Assembly: GCA_965652545.1 (NCBI GenBank)
Contig: CBFGWV010000064.1
Span: 1 to 18,711 of the forward strand
Direction: 5' to 3'
From: CBFGWV01 sp965652545
GTDB taxonomy: Bacteria > Pseudomonadota > Gammaproteobacteria > Competibacterales > Competibacteraceae
Length of the DNA stretch: 18,711 nucleotides
Shown here: positions 6,184 through 13,558 of the stretch, in pieces
Layout of the letters: the number at the start of each line of letters is the position of its first letter
Numbering within the stretch: the stretch's first letter is position 1
The notes under the pieces: model-generated
What the model was told of the DNA's origin: nothing
Database searches by the model: none
Seen by the model: the letters and a program-made list of their open reading frames with translations, nothing else
Made by a program: the position numbers and the translations under genes

Positions 6184-8553
6184 ATGACTACGCCGAATCA
6201 GGCAATCGAAGCACAGGTCAGATTGCTCGGACAGACATTGTGGTCCCAGCTCAGCCACCGGGAGTTCCGCTGGGACCCGGTCATGGCGCGCGATATGCTG
6301 CGTCGTCTGCCCAGCGATACCGGCTCGCCGCCGGGCAATGCGCTCATCGACATCATTCGCGGCCAACTGCAAGGCTGCCTGTCCTCGAACGGCGCACCCG
6401 GCCCGGACGCCATGCAGCGCCTGCGCGTGCTGCTCGAGCAACTGCGCAGCGTCGGCGGCGTGTCCGGCGGTGTGGACGAATCGCCGGACGAAGCCCGCAT
6501 CGACGATGTGGTCGTCATCGGCCCCGACGCCAGCCAAGTGCTCATTCCACGGCTGGTCGACGCCGGTCTCCAGGTGCGTTACATGCCCTCGTTCGCCGAC
6601 GGTCGCCGGGCGATGGCCCGTCAGCGGGCCGGGGTTCTGATCGTGCACATCGAAGGCGAGGGCGACGGTCGGCCGGGCCTGGATCTGATACCCAACCTGC
6701 CCGAGCAGCACCCGCCGCTGGTGTTCATCACCCGACGCGACGATCTGGATACGCGCCTGGCCGCGGTACGAGTCGGTGGTCAGGCTTTGTTCACCCGGCC
6801 CCTGGACGTGCAGGCCCTGATCGCGAAAGTCAGCAGCCTGCTGATGGAGCGCAGCGGCGAGGAGCGGGTGGGGCGGCTGTTGTGCATCGGCGATGGTCAG
6901 CCGCGCTGGGGCCGCTTAAAAGCCGGCCTGGAAACCGCCGGTTGGTCGGTGCATCGGACGCGTCCCGCGGTCATGCTGGATGAACTGGCCCGCTTCCGTC
7001 CGGAGCTGATCTGCCTCGATCTGGATGGGTGCGATGGCGTGGACGGGTTGGAACTCGCCGCCGTGCTGCGTCAGCATCACCTGGGGTATGCGTTGCCGAT
7101 CCTACTCGAGTGCGCCAGCAAAGATGGGCTGCCCTACGTGCAGCGGCTGGGTCGGCAGGGTGACGATTTGTTCACCGACGCGACACCGGATGCCCAGGTG
7201 CGCTGGTTGCTGGCGCGCCGCCTGCAACGCGCACGGGCGGTGAATCAACGCCTCTCCACTCTGGTCAACGTGGATCCGGTCAGCGGGCTGGAGAATCGGC
7301 GACGCTTCGTCGAGCGCCTCGAGTCGATGCTGACCCAGCGGCCGATAGCCGGCGCCGAGGCCGGGGGGCTGATGCTCATCATGTTGAGCAATTGGCGCCA
7401 ACTGCGTGAGACGCACGACGCACTGGCGCTGGATGCCATCCTCAGGCGCCTTGGGCGGCGTCTGCGCGAGTGCATCGTGGGCGATGCGCCTCTGGGGCGC
7501 ACCGCCGATGCCCAGTTCGCCACCTGGGTCGGTCATCGCGATGCCGCCAGCCTGCGCGAGAAGGCCCTGCGCCTGCGCCAGCAACTTCTGGCCCAGCCGT
7601 TACGGGTCGGCGATGACGTCGTCGCGTTGGAGATCTGTATCGGCGTGGGCGTGGTGCCGGCCGGCGAAACCGATGTACAGAACGCCTTGCAGGTGGCGGA
7701 CCTGGCCTTGAGCATGGCGCGAGAGCACGATCAGGAACACGTGCACGTCTATCAGCCGGGTGCGCGTCCCGAGGTCGAGGCCGCTCACAGCGCCGCATTG
7801 AGCGAGCGCATCGCCGAGGCCGTCAAGGCCCAGCGCATGCGTCTGGTCTACCAGCCTGTGGTCAGCCTGCGCGGGCAGGGCGGCCGGCGTTACGAAGCGT
7901 TGTTGCGGGTGTTCGACAGCGATCATCAGCCGCTGCCGGTGGACTACGTCTTCGGCATGGCCAAGAACAACCCGCGTCTGGCCCAGGCGCTGGATCGCTG
8001 GGTCGTCGGTCACGGTGTGCGCGCCCTGATGGGGCCGGGTCTGGAAGACGTCAGCCTGTTTCTGCAGGTATCCGCCGCGACACTTGAAGCCGGCAGCCTG
8101 GCTGCGTGGCTGGTCGAGCGAACACTGGAGCGCCCGTTGTTCGGGCATCGCCTGGTGTTTCAAGTTAGTGAGCTGGCCGCGCGCCAATCGCCCGAAGCCA
8201 CCGCCGCCTTTTTTGCCGCCTGCACCGAGCAGGAGTGGGGGACATGTCTCATCCGCTTCGGTCGTTTGCGAGACTCAGTGTCGTTCGCAGCCGAGCTACA
8301 GCCGAGCTACGTCAAGCTAGACCCCACCGTCACGAATGAACTGGGCAACGGCAGGGCCGCGCAGACCAAGGTGGAACTGGGCGAGATGATCGCCAACCTG
8401 GGGTACCGCGGCATCAAACCCATCGTGCCGGCGGTGGAGGACCTGCACGTTCTTCCCAGCCTATGGAGCTGCGGTGCAGACCTCGTTCAGGGCTATGTCC
8501 TCCAACGTCCCCAGGAAACCATGGATTTCGACTTCTCGGGGTTGACGTTCTGA
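6184..8553 (+). CDS. REC-REC-GGDEF-EAL protein with degenerate catalytic sites (FimX-like c-di-GMP effector)
   Basis: A 789-residue cytosolic protein. Domains by eye: an N-terminal helical part (1-100), a first receiver-like domain (107-220) with no phosphorylatable Asp (LIVHIEGEG), a second receiver-like domain (230-345) keeping Asp279/281 (CLDLDGCDG) but without the usual Lys, then GGDEF (358-525) and EAL (535-785). The GGDEF site reads TADAQF, so cyclase activity is unlikely. EAL itself is present (YEALLR, 570-575), but other catalytic positions are altered: NLS is QVS, the DDFG pair is IRFG, and the AEGVET region reads VPAVED. LVQGYVLQRP is kept. This pattern fits a c-di-GMP sensor such as FimX, which controls type IV pili, rather than an enzyme. 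No pilus genes are nearby; the partner is unknown. Confidence 0.85.
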   Translation: MTTPNQAIEAQVRLLGQTLWSQLSHREFRWDPVMARDMLRRLPSDTGSPPGNALIDIIRGQLQGCLSSNGAPGPDAMQRLRVLLEQLRSVGGVSGGVDESPDEARIDDVVVIGPDASQVLIPRLVDAGLQVRYMPSFADGRRAMARQRAGVLIVHIEGEGDGRPGLDLIPNLPEQHPPLVFITRRDDLDTRLAAVRVGGQALFTRPLDVQALIAKVSSLLMERSGEERVGRLLCIGDGQPRWGRLKAGLETAGWSVHRTRPAVMLDELARFRPELICLDLDGCDGVDGLELAAVLRQHHLGYALPILLECASKDGLPYVQRLGRQGDDLFTDATPDAQVRWLLARRLQRARAVNQRLSTLVNVDPVSGLENRRRFVERLESMLTQRPIAGAEAGGLMLIMLSNWRQLRETHDALALDAILRRLGRRLRECIVGDAPLGRTADAQFATWVGHRDAASLREKALRLRQQLLAQPLRVGDDVVALEICIGVGVVPAGETDVQNALQVADLALSMAREHDQEHVHVYQPGARPEVEAAHSAALSERIAEAVKAQRMRLVYQPVVSLRGQGGRRYEALLRVFDSDHQPLPVDYVFGMAKNNPRLAQALDRWVVGHGVRALMGPGLEDVSLFLQVSAATLEAGSLAAWLVERTLERPLFGHRLVFQVSELAARQSPEATAAFFAACTEQEWGTCLIRFGRLRDSVSFAAELQPSYVKLDPTVTNELGNGRAAQTKVELGEMIANLGYRGIKPIVPAVEDLHVLPSLWSCGADLVQGYVLQRPQETMDFDFSGLTF

Positions 8554-8559
8554 GCGGCG

Positions 8560-9381
8560 CTAATGGGCGAGTATCGACGTGTAGCCCTCGCGATAGCTGG
8601 GAAAGCGGAAGCGGAAGCCGTCCTCCAGCAGACGCGTGTTGCGGCAGCGCTTGTTGCGGCTCGCCCCGCCTGCGGCCTTGCGCGGCGGTGGCTTGAGGTG
8701 CAGGCGGTCGGCCAACCAGTCGGCGATTTCTGCCTGCGGGCAGGGGTCGTTGTCGCTGGCGAGGTATAGGCGCAACGGCGCGGGGCGGTCCAGCACGTGC
8801 TTGAGCACCGACGCGGCGTCATCGGCATGAATGCGATTGGTGTACCAGGGCGGGTCCTCCTGCACCGGGTTGCCCTGGCGAACGCTGTTGACCAGGGTCA
8901 ACCGCCCCGGCCCGTAGATGCCCGAGAAACGCACCACCGTGGCGATGCCGTCCGCCGCCAGAGCGCGTGCCTCCGCCGCCCGCAACCAACCCGCCGCCCC
9001 GGTGTTGGCATCGGCCGGGCTGTCCTCGTCGATCCACTCCCCGGCGTCCTGCCCGTACACCGAGGTACTGGAGACGAAGACCACCCGGCTGGGTGTATCC
9101 GGCAATGCAGACAACACATTCTCCAGACCGCGCAGATACACTTGCTCGTAACGGGCCGCGTCGCGACGGCCGGCGGCGGCACAGTAGACTAACGCGTCAA
9201 CGGCCCCGGGCAGCGACTTGAGCGTGCTGGCGTGCGTAAGATCGCCCGCGATCGACGTGAACGTGGCCGGCAGGCCGGACGGGTCGCGGCGCAAACCGAA
9301 CACCGTCTTGCCATCGGCGGTCAACAGTAAACCCAGGCGTGTACCCACATCTCCGCAACCGGCAATCAAGACCCGTGTCAT
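8560..9381 (-). CDS. NAD(P)-binding SDR/epimerase-like protein (YeeZ type)
   Basis: A 273-residue atypical short-chain dehydrogenase/NAD-epimerase family protein. The N-terminal strand MTRVLIAGCGDVGTRLG holds the Rossmann glycine motif, followed by the diagnostic VVFVSSTSVYGQDAGEW and IYGPGRLTL. The usual YxxxK pair is not seen: the corresponding helix reads GWLRAAEARAL, so ordinary SDR chemistry is doubtful. Such proteins resemble E. coli YeeZ, whose function is not established. The ATG at 9381 precedes the conserved Rossmann strand directly; an earlier in-frame start at 9396 adds five residues. It converges with the EAL gene (6 bp apart). Its start codon region overlaps that of the divergent mutY. 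Confidence 0.87.
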   Translation of the reverse strand: MTRVLIAGCGDVGTRLGLLLTADGKTVFGLRRDPSGLPATFTSIAGDLTHASTLKSLPGAVDALVYCAAAGRRDAARYEQVYLRGLENVLSALPDTPSRVVFVSSTSVYGQDAGEWIDEDSPADANTGAAGWLRAAEARALAADGIATVVRFSGIYGPGRLTLVNSVRQGNPVQEDPPWYTNRIHADDAASVLKHVLDRPAPLRLYLASDNDPCPQAEIADWLADRLHLKPPPRKAAGGASRNKRCRNTRLLEDGFRFRFPSYREGYTSILAH

Positions 9382-10460
9382 CACTGTTCTCCGCAATCGT
9401 TAACGACGCTACCCTGGATCCCGGGTTCGGCCCTGCATTGCTTGCCTGGTACGACCGCCACGGTCGTCGCGATCTGCCCTGGAAGCACCCGGCCACACCG
9501 TACCGCGTGTGGGTATCCGAAATCATGCTGCAACAGACCCAGGTTGCCACCGCTGCACCGTACTTTCAGCGCTTCCTCGCGCGCTTCCCTGACGTCCAGA
9601 CGCTGGCCGCCGCGCCGCTGGACGATGTCCTGGCCCTGTGGGCGGGGCTCGGCTACTACGCCCGCGCACGCAACCTGCACAAGGCCGCCCGCCTCATCGT
9701 CGAGCAGCACGAAGGCCGCTTTCCCGAGCGCATCGACGCCGTGGAGGCGCTGCCCGGTATTGGCCGATCCACTGCCGGTGCCATTCTCGCCCAGGCATGC
9801 GGTCAACGTCATGCCATCCTCGATGGCAATGTCAAACGGGTGCTGACCCGCTATGCGGCCATCGACGGCTACCCGGGCGATGGCGCCGTCCACCGTCAAT
9901 TGTGGACCCTGGCCGAGCGGCTGACACCTTACGCACGGGTGGCCGACTACACGCAGGCGATCATGGACCTCGGCGCCACGGTGTGCCGCCGTCGCAAACC
10001 GCTGTGCGGCCTCTGCCCGGTCGCCGCCGGCTGCCTTGCGGCTGCGCGCGGTCTCACTACCGCCCTGCCCACACCCAAACCGCGCAAGACCCTGCCGGTG
10101 CGGGCCACCGTCATGCTGCTGGCGGTCCGTGACGATGGTGGCATCTGGCTCGAGCAGCGGCCGGCGACCGGCCTCTGGGGGGGCTTGTGGAGCCTGCCGG
10201 AAGCCCCTGACACCGCGTCTATCGAGGCCCTGTGTCACGACCGCTTCGGCACCGCGCCACTCGAAACCCGTATCTGGCCCGGGCTGCGGCACAGCTTCAG
10301 CCACTATCACCTGGACATCACGCCGGTACAGGTGCGCATCATCTCCAGGGTTAATGCGGGCTCCGGCCTCTGGTATAACCCCGCCCAGGATGCCGCTCTC
10401 GGACTCCCCGCACCGGTGGTGCGGCTGATCGGCGCATTGAACCCCACTGTCAAGGAGTAG
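9375..10460 (+). CDS. mutY: A/G-specific adenine glycosylase MutY
   Basis: Removes adenine mispaired with 8-oxoguanine or guanine. Counted from the GTG at 9375 (361 residues), catalytic Glu49 lies in SEIMLQQTQV and Asp150 in ILDGNVKRVL, the same spacing as E. coli Glu37/Asp138. The helix-hairpin-helix is LPGIGRSTAGAIL, and the 4Fe-4S ligands are seen as CRRRKPLCGLCPVAAGC (Cys-x6-Cys-x2-Cys-x5-Cys). A NUDIX-like C-terminal domain with GLWGGLWSLPE and FSHYHLDI recognises 8-oxoG. The start is uncertain: GTG 9339, GTG 9375 and TTG 9438 are in frame. The first two overlap the divergent SDR gene; the last would be slightly shorter than E. coli MutY. yggX follows after 3 bp. Confidence 0.95.
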   Translation: MSSLFSAIVNDATLDPGFGPALLAWYDRHGRRDLPWKHPATPYRVWVSEIMLQQTQVATAAPYFQRFLARFPDVQTLAAAPLDDVLALWAGLGYYARARNLHKAARLIVEQHEGRFPERIDAVEALPGIGRSTAGAILAQACGQRHAILDGNVKRVLTRYAAIDGYPGDGAVHRQLWTLAERLTPYARVADYTQAIMDLGATVCRRRKPLCGLCPVAAGCLAAARGLTTALPTPKPRKTLPVRATVMLLAVRDDGGIWLEQRPATGLWGGLWSLPEAPDTASIEALCHDRFGTAPLETRIWPGLRHSFSHYHLDITPVQVRIISRVNAGSGLWYNPAQDAALGLPAPVVRLIGALNPTVKE

Positions 10461-10463
10461 CTC

Positions 10464-10736
10464 ATGACCCGCATGGTCAACTGCGTCAAACTCGGTCGCG
10501 AGGCCGAAGCCCTGGCCCGCCCGCCGTATCCGGGCGATCTGGGCAAACGCATCTTCGAGAACGTCTCCAAGGAGGGCTGGCAGATGTGGCTGGGCCACCA
10601 GACCATGTTGATCAACGAGTACCGCCTCACCCCTTTCGAGCCCAAAGCGCGCAAGTTTCTCGAAGAACAGATGGAGCAGTTTTTCTTCGGCGGAGGTGCG
10701 CAGCGGCCTGAAGGGTACGTCCCGCCCTCGTCGTGA
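10464..10736 (+). CDS. yggX: Fe(2+)-trafficking / oxidative damage protection protein YggX
   Basis: A 90-residue cytosolic protein linked in enterics to protection of Fe-S proteins and iron handling under oxidative stress. Seen: MTRMVNCVKLGREAEALARP with the conserved Cys7, PYPGDLGKRIFENVSKEGW, and WLGHQTMLINEYRL. The C-terminus FFFGGGAQRPEGYVPP is also typical. AGGAG sits a few bases before the ATG, and the gene starts 3 bp after mutY, the same pairing as in E. coli. It therefore joins a repair enzyme carrying a 4Fe-4S cluster with a protein that protects such clusters. Confidence 0.96.
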   Translation: MTRMVNCVKLGREAEALARPPYPGDLGKRIFENVSKEGWQMWLGHQTMLINEYRLTPFEPKARKFLEEQMEQFFFGGGAQRPEGYVPPSS

Positions 10737-10769
10737 GCCGCAGCGGCAGACGGTCGGCATCGCCGGTGC

Positions 10770-10798
10770 TTGACGCCCCGGCGCCCAGCGGCTTTAAT
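10770..10798 (+). promoter_or_regulatory. Sigma-70-type promoter of the tRNA-Phe gene
   Basis: TTGACG (10770-10775) and TTTAAT (10793-10798) are separated by 17 bp; each matches the consensus at five of six bases. The predicted start would be near 10805, about 10 nt before the tRNA. The bases just after the -10 box are GC-rich (ACGCGCC), as in stringently controlled stable RNA promoters (inference). Confidence 0.72.
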
Positions 10799-10814
10799 AC
10801 GCGCCTTCCACGAC

Positions 10815-10890
10815 GGCCAGGTAGCTCAGTCGGTAGAGCAGGGGATTGAAAATCCCCGTGTCGGCGGTTCGATTCCGTCCCTGGCCACCA
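10815..10890 (+). tRNA. tRNA-Phe (anticodon GAA)
   Basis: A complete 76-nt cloverleaf with encoded CCA. The acceptor stem GGCCAGG pairs with the CCTGGCC before ACCA. The D arm contains AGCTCAGTCGGTAGAGC; the anticodon stem GGGGA/TCCCC encloses TTGAAAA with GAA at 10848-10850; and the T arm contains GGTTCGATTCC. It charges phenylalanine. It has its own promoter upstream and a terminator immediately downstream. The 3' half of tRNA-Phe is a frequent integration target for islands, and the looser region that follows fits that. Confidence 0.98.
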
Positions 10891-10898
10891 TACAAAGC

Positions 10899-10933
10899 AA
10901 GGGCTTAGGTTAACACCTAGGCCCTTTGTTTTT
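10899..10933 (+). terminator. Intrinsic terminator after tRNA-Phe
   Basis: AAGGGCTTAGG (10899-10909) pairs along all 11 bases, with one G-T wobble, with CCTAGGCCCTT (10916-10926) around a six-base loop. TTTG and five T follow (10925-10933). It begins 9 nt after the tRNA CCA end, so the tRNA is probably a single-gene transcript. Confidence 0.88.
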
Positions 10934-11079
10934 GCCGTGGGGCACTCTTGGGACAGTTCGCCGCAAGAAGCAGTAACGCTGCCCCTGAACGCGCCGCCGG
11001 GACGCCGGCCAGCGCGTCGCCCGAACGACCGTTGCTGATGGGCTACAGTCCTTCTAAAGACTTCCCTGTGGCGCTATCA

Positions 11080-11466
11080 ATGCGTGCCGTGCTCCTTGCC
11101 CTGGCTGTTGCCGCCCTCGCCGCCTGTAGCTCGGCGAACACGCGCAGCACGCTTGACGCGCTGTCTGGCATCGCAGCCGTGGAGCTGTCCGATCCCCAAC
11201 CATCCTCGTCCATTTCAAGCGACGTCCTTGTCTACCCATATGCGTCCCGTAGCGGATGCGTCTGCGCATGCGTGGACGGCGGCATCCAACCGGTTTGCAG
11301 CAGCGCATACATGACAGAATTCTGCTCGCCACGTATTTGCCCCGTCCCGCTGCCGTACCCCAAGCCCCCGATGCCGCCAGTAGTCGAACCTCCGGGAGTA
11401 TCCACATGCTTTCCTGCACAGGTTGCGATGCGAGGAGAATACAAATGGACGGTGCTGTGCCGATGA
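11080..11466 (+). CDS. Putative cysteine- and proline-rich lipoprotein, unknown function
   Basis: The ATG at 11080 gives 128 residues beginning MRAVLLALAVAALAACSS, a lipoprotein signal with the lipobox LAAC and the lipidated Cys at residue 16. Ser follows it, so in enterics it would go to the outer membrane. The mature part has eight further cysteines, including a CVCAC cluster, and a proline-rich stretch (CPVPLPYPKPPMPPVVEPP), suggesting a disulfide-held surface protein. The frame extends upstream to 10948 without signal or homology, so I start at the signal peptide. No ribosome-binding site is obvious. I recognise no family. It is the first gene after the tRNA-Phe terminator. Confidence 0.6.
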   Translation: MRAVLLALAVAALAACSSANTRSTLDALSGIAAVELSDPQPSSSISSDVLVYPYASRSGCVCACVDGGIQPVCSSAYMTEFCSPRICPVPLPYPKPPMPPVVEPPGVSTCFPAQVAMRGEYKWTVLCR

Positions 11467-11530
11467 GATTCGTTGGAGGTCTGCGGAAGCCCGTCTCAGC
11501 GCCTACGAACAAACGATGATGTGCCCAACT

Positions 11531-12238
11531 TCAACCCCCATCAATACAAGAAAATTCAGCTGCTATCGATTCAGCGCTGACGGCGTTTATGCTTGTGGCG
11601 ACTAAGCGAAGTTCGTCCTTGTGGCTGAACAAGATCAGGTCACCTGCGATGATGACATCAAGCAGGCTTGCTGATGGGATATGAGGTGACGTCATACGAA
11701 TCGCGCGGAAGCCCGTATGTTTGTCTTCTGCGACTACGCTATAGCTCCACCAGTCCGACTCAAGCACCGCGCCGTCGACCAACCTGTGAACGATAACCGA
11801 ATCAGAGTCGCGCGCGACGCGAACCGCACTTGATCCTTTGAACATGGCGACGCCTGGGTGCTGTCGGCAAAAATAGACCTTGTCGTATATCGGAGGGAGA
11901 AAATCTTCCGGTTTCTCTTGGATATCATTTTCGGATACGTTCTGCTCGTCTGGTATCACGCTTTCCCAGACTATGGATCCTGGGGGCAAACTGTTCCAGT
12001 CAAACTCGTCCGCCTGTGCCGGTTCTTGGAGCCCATCGTTGTTTTCGCTTTCGTCACTAGTATCGTCGAGCAGAATCCATCCCGGCGGAAGGTCTGCCGG
12101 CGCATCGCCTTCTATAACCCACCCCTCGTCAGGCGCGCCGGATGCCTGCGCGGGCGATACAAAATAATCCTCGTCACCCCCCGTGAGCGCAACGAGTAGG
12201 AGCAGCAAGCCCGCGCGTCCTGTTGATTCCCTAATCAC
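11531..12238 (-). CDS. Putative exported acidic protein, unknown function
   Basis: A 235-residue protein from a GTG at 12238, with purine-rich GGGTAGGGAA just before it. The N-terminus MIRESTGRAGLLLLLVALTGG is an export signal. It ends like a lipobox (LTG) but has Gly where Cys would be (codon GGT; TGT would be one change away). A type I cleavage near SPAQA is possible but far downstream. Residues 30-120 are Asp/Glu/Pro-rich and repeat LPPGWILLDD as LPPGSIVWES, with a further LPP at FLPPIYD. The C-terminal half looks like a folded beta-rich domain with two cysteines. I do not recognise a family. The start lies 33 bp downstream of the small lipoprotein gene on the same strand, so they may be co-transcribed. 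Confidence 0.6.
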   Translation of the reverse strand: MIRESTGRAGLLLLLVALTGGDEDYFVSPAQASGAPDEGWVIEGDAPADLPPGWILLDDTSDESENNDGLQEPAQADEFDWNSLPPGSIVWESVIPDEQNVSENDIQEKPEDFLPPIYDKVYFCRQHPGVAMFKGSSAVRVARDSDSVIVHRLVDGAVLESDWWSYSVVAEDKHTGFRAIRMTSPHIPSASLLDVIIAGDLILFSHKDELRLVATSINAVSAESIAAEFSCIDGG

Positions 12239-12271
12239 TTCCCTACCCCCGGCCCTTCGGCATAACGAGGC

Positions 12272-12514
12272 CTACTGACCCCACGAGTGCCCGTTGGCTC
12301 CGCAGTTCCGTTCTATGGAAATCAGAGCGTCAGACGCCGACCATTGTCCGCTGCGCCATCCGTCGACACCGGACTGGACAATTGCCCGGCAGTTCTTAGG
12401 CAGGCCGCTATCACTATAGGTCGGTTCTGCGTTGGGATCGCAGCCTGCAAGAGCCGCGAGCGCGATCAGCCCCCCCAGCCGCTTACTGAGCCGCACGCTG
12501 ATTCCTGCCTTCAT
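12272..12514 (-). CDS. Small putative lipoprotein with a cysteine pair
   Basis: An 80-residue protein beginning MKAGISVRLSKRLGGLIALA and ending its signal with lipobox LAGC, the lipidated Cys at residue 25. Asp at the next position would signal inner-membrane retention in enterics. The short mature part holds Cys42 and Cys71, likely a disulfide, and is Trp/Ser-rich near its end. The ATG at 12514 has no visible ribosome-binding site. It precedes the acidic exported protein by 33 bp on the same strand. No family recognised. Confidence 0.6.
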   Translation of the reverse strand: MKAGISVRLSKRLGGLIALAALAGCDPNAEPTYSDSGLPKNCRAIVQSGVDGWRSGQWSASDALISIERNCGANGHSWGQ

Positions 12515-12826
12515 CGGTACGATGCGTGAGCCTTGGAAATCCCGTTGTTCGCCACATCAAGTGCCACTTGTTCGCCCCGCAGAGCATGATTTAAAACATA
12601 GCTAATTGATTTATCTTGAAAAAATCGATCAATCCTGGGGAATTGTTATCCCCTGTTGCGTCTCGCTGCCCATCGTTATTGCCGAGCGGTGTAGTCTCCA
12701 GGGCGGGGCGTTACGAGGACCCCGACGCCCCTGACCACACCATTGCCGTTGCAGGGGCAATGCCTCGGCTTGCTGCAAGCGTAGCACCGGCTCTGTCTTC
12801 CCCCATCGCAGAACGGACGGGGTGAC
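12515..12826. other. Non-coding gap with AT-rich patch and repeats
   Basis: This 312-bp gap lies between the small lipoprotein start (leftward) and the integrase remnant (rightward). It holds the repeat cluster at 12545-12576 and a strongly AT-rich patch (about 12585-12635) that stands out from its surroundings. Within that patch ATTGAT (12605-12610) mirrors ATCAAT (12628-12633). A 7-bp hairpin, CATTGCC/GGCAATG, lies at 12741-12762 without a T-run. I see no convincing gene. It may carry promoters for both neighbours and integrase or excision sites. Confidence 0.45.
12545..12576. repeat. TTGTTCGCC direct repeats flanking a CAAGTG-C-CACTTG palindrome
   Basis: TTGTTCGCC occurs at 12545-12553 and again at 12568-12576, a 23-bp period. 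Between them, and touching the second copy, is the perfect inverted repeat CAAGTG (12558-12563), C, CACTTG (12565-12570). It lies 31-62 bp upstream of the small lipoprotein start, where an operator would sit. Since an integrase fragment lies nearby, recombinase arm sites are another possibility. Confidence 0.5.
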
Positions 12827-13030
12827 ATGGCCAGCATCGAAAAGCGCGTTAATTCCAAGGGTAGTACGTTCTACAGGGTGAAAATACGCCAGAGGGGGCA
12901 TCCGGCACAGTCTGCAACCTTCGATCGTCTCACAGGCGCTCGTAGATGGGCCCAGCAGACGGAAGCGGCTATACGCGAGGGGCGACACTTCAAAACCACG
13001 GAAGCCAAACGACACACCCTGACGGAACTG
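12827..13030 (+). pseudogene. Truncated tyrosine-type site-specific integrase (N-terminal fragment)
   Basis: The first 68 codons encode MASIEKRVNSKGSTFYRVKI, then GHPAQSATFDRLTGARRWAQ and EAAIREGRHFKTTEAKRH, the arm-type DNA-binding N-terminus common in phage/island integrases. After HTLTEL (about 13030) the similarity stops abruptly. The frame runs on to a stop at 13264 with sequence unlike an integrase and overlapping the next gene on the other strand. The core-binding and catalytic domains (Arg...His-x-x-Arg...Tyr) are absent, and other frames do not continue them. GGGGTG before the ATG suggests it was once translated. It points to a decayed mobile island in this region. Confidence 0.75.
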
Positions 13031-13099
13031 TGGTTGGTTGTAACCATTTGCGAAGATGCAGCTGTTCGATCGACGCTAGTGGCAGTAACGGCTAGTCTT

Positions 13100-13558
13100 T
13101 CATTTTATCTGCTCCACTTGCGTTTCGCTTTCCGACGTCGGTGCGCGTACGGCGGGCACATTCCGAAGCTCTTCTCGCTGCTTAAGTTCGAGGAATTCCT
13201 GCTGAATTCGATTGGCTTCACGCATCGTTGCAACCGAGTATCCGGTGATGAATGTGTAGAGTAAAGTGCAGACGGCAATAACTCCGGTAAGCAAGATCAA
13301 TGCTTTCTGTTGCTTGCTTTGGGCCTCTGCAAGTTTCTGGACAAGTGCGGCTTGCTCATCCATCTTTGTCTTGATGTTCTGCCCAGCTTTGTATAGTGTG
13401 CCAGCAAGTCCCTGTATTTTGGTGGCAGCGTCACTGATGGCGGCTATTGCTCGCTGTCGAGATATTCGGTCATATCGAGACATCTTCGCGGTGTTCGATT
13501 CTTCAAAGTTCAAGAGTTCGTCATCAGTCACATCGCGCCAGTCTTTGCTCACTGCCAT
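13100..13558 (-). CDS. Single-span membrane protein with coiled-coil, unknown function
   Basis: A 152-residue protein from an ATG at 13558 with GGAG five bases upstream. Residues 30-84 are helical and charged, likely coiled-coil (KTKMDEQAALVQKLAEAQSK). One membrane span follows at about 86-110 (ALILLTGVIAVCTLLYTFIT), then a second charged helix (REANRIQQEFLELKQREELR) and a polar tail. There is no signal peptide, so the orientation is uncertain. The sequence is visibly more AT-rich than the core genes. A longer in-frame reading up to 13822 has no coding character and is rejected. No family recognised. It ends 69 bp beyond the point where the integrase is broken, so it may belong to the insertion that interrupted it. 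Confidence 0.65.
   Translation of the reverse strand: MAVSKDWRDVTDDELLNFEESNTAKMSRYDRISRQRAIAAISDAATKIQGLAGTLYKAGQNIKTKMDEQAALVQKLAEAQSKQQKALILLTGVIAVCTLLYTFITGYSVATMREANRIQQEFLELKQREELRNVPAVRAPTSESETQVEQIK

Noticed and set aside
9381..10760. A 459-codon open frame on the minus strand opposite mutY and yggX
   Set aside because: It lies wholly opposite two well-supported genes, is rich in Gly/Arg/Gln with no domain pattern, and arises from high GC content. mutY and yggX have clear catalytic motifs on the other strand.
12413..12421. T7 promoter core CACTATAGG
   Set aside because: Nine bases match the phage T7 promoter core, but the upstream part is missing and it lies inside the small lipoprotein gene; a chance match.
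12545..12576. Integron attC site
   Set aside because: The repeats resemble attC arms in layout, but they do not match the RYYYAAC and GTRRRRY-type core sites, and no integron integrase is present.
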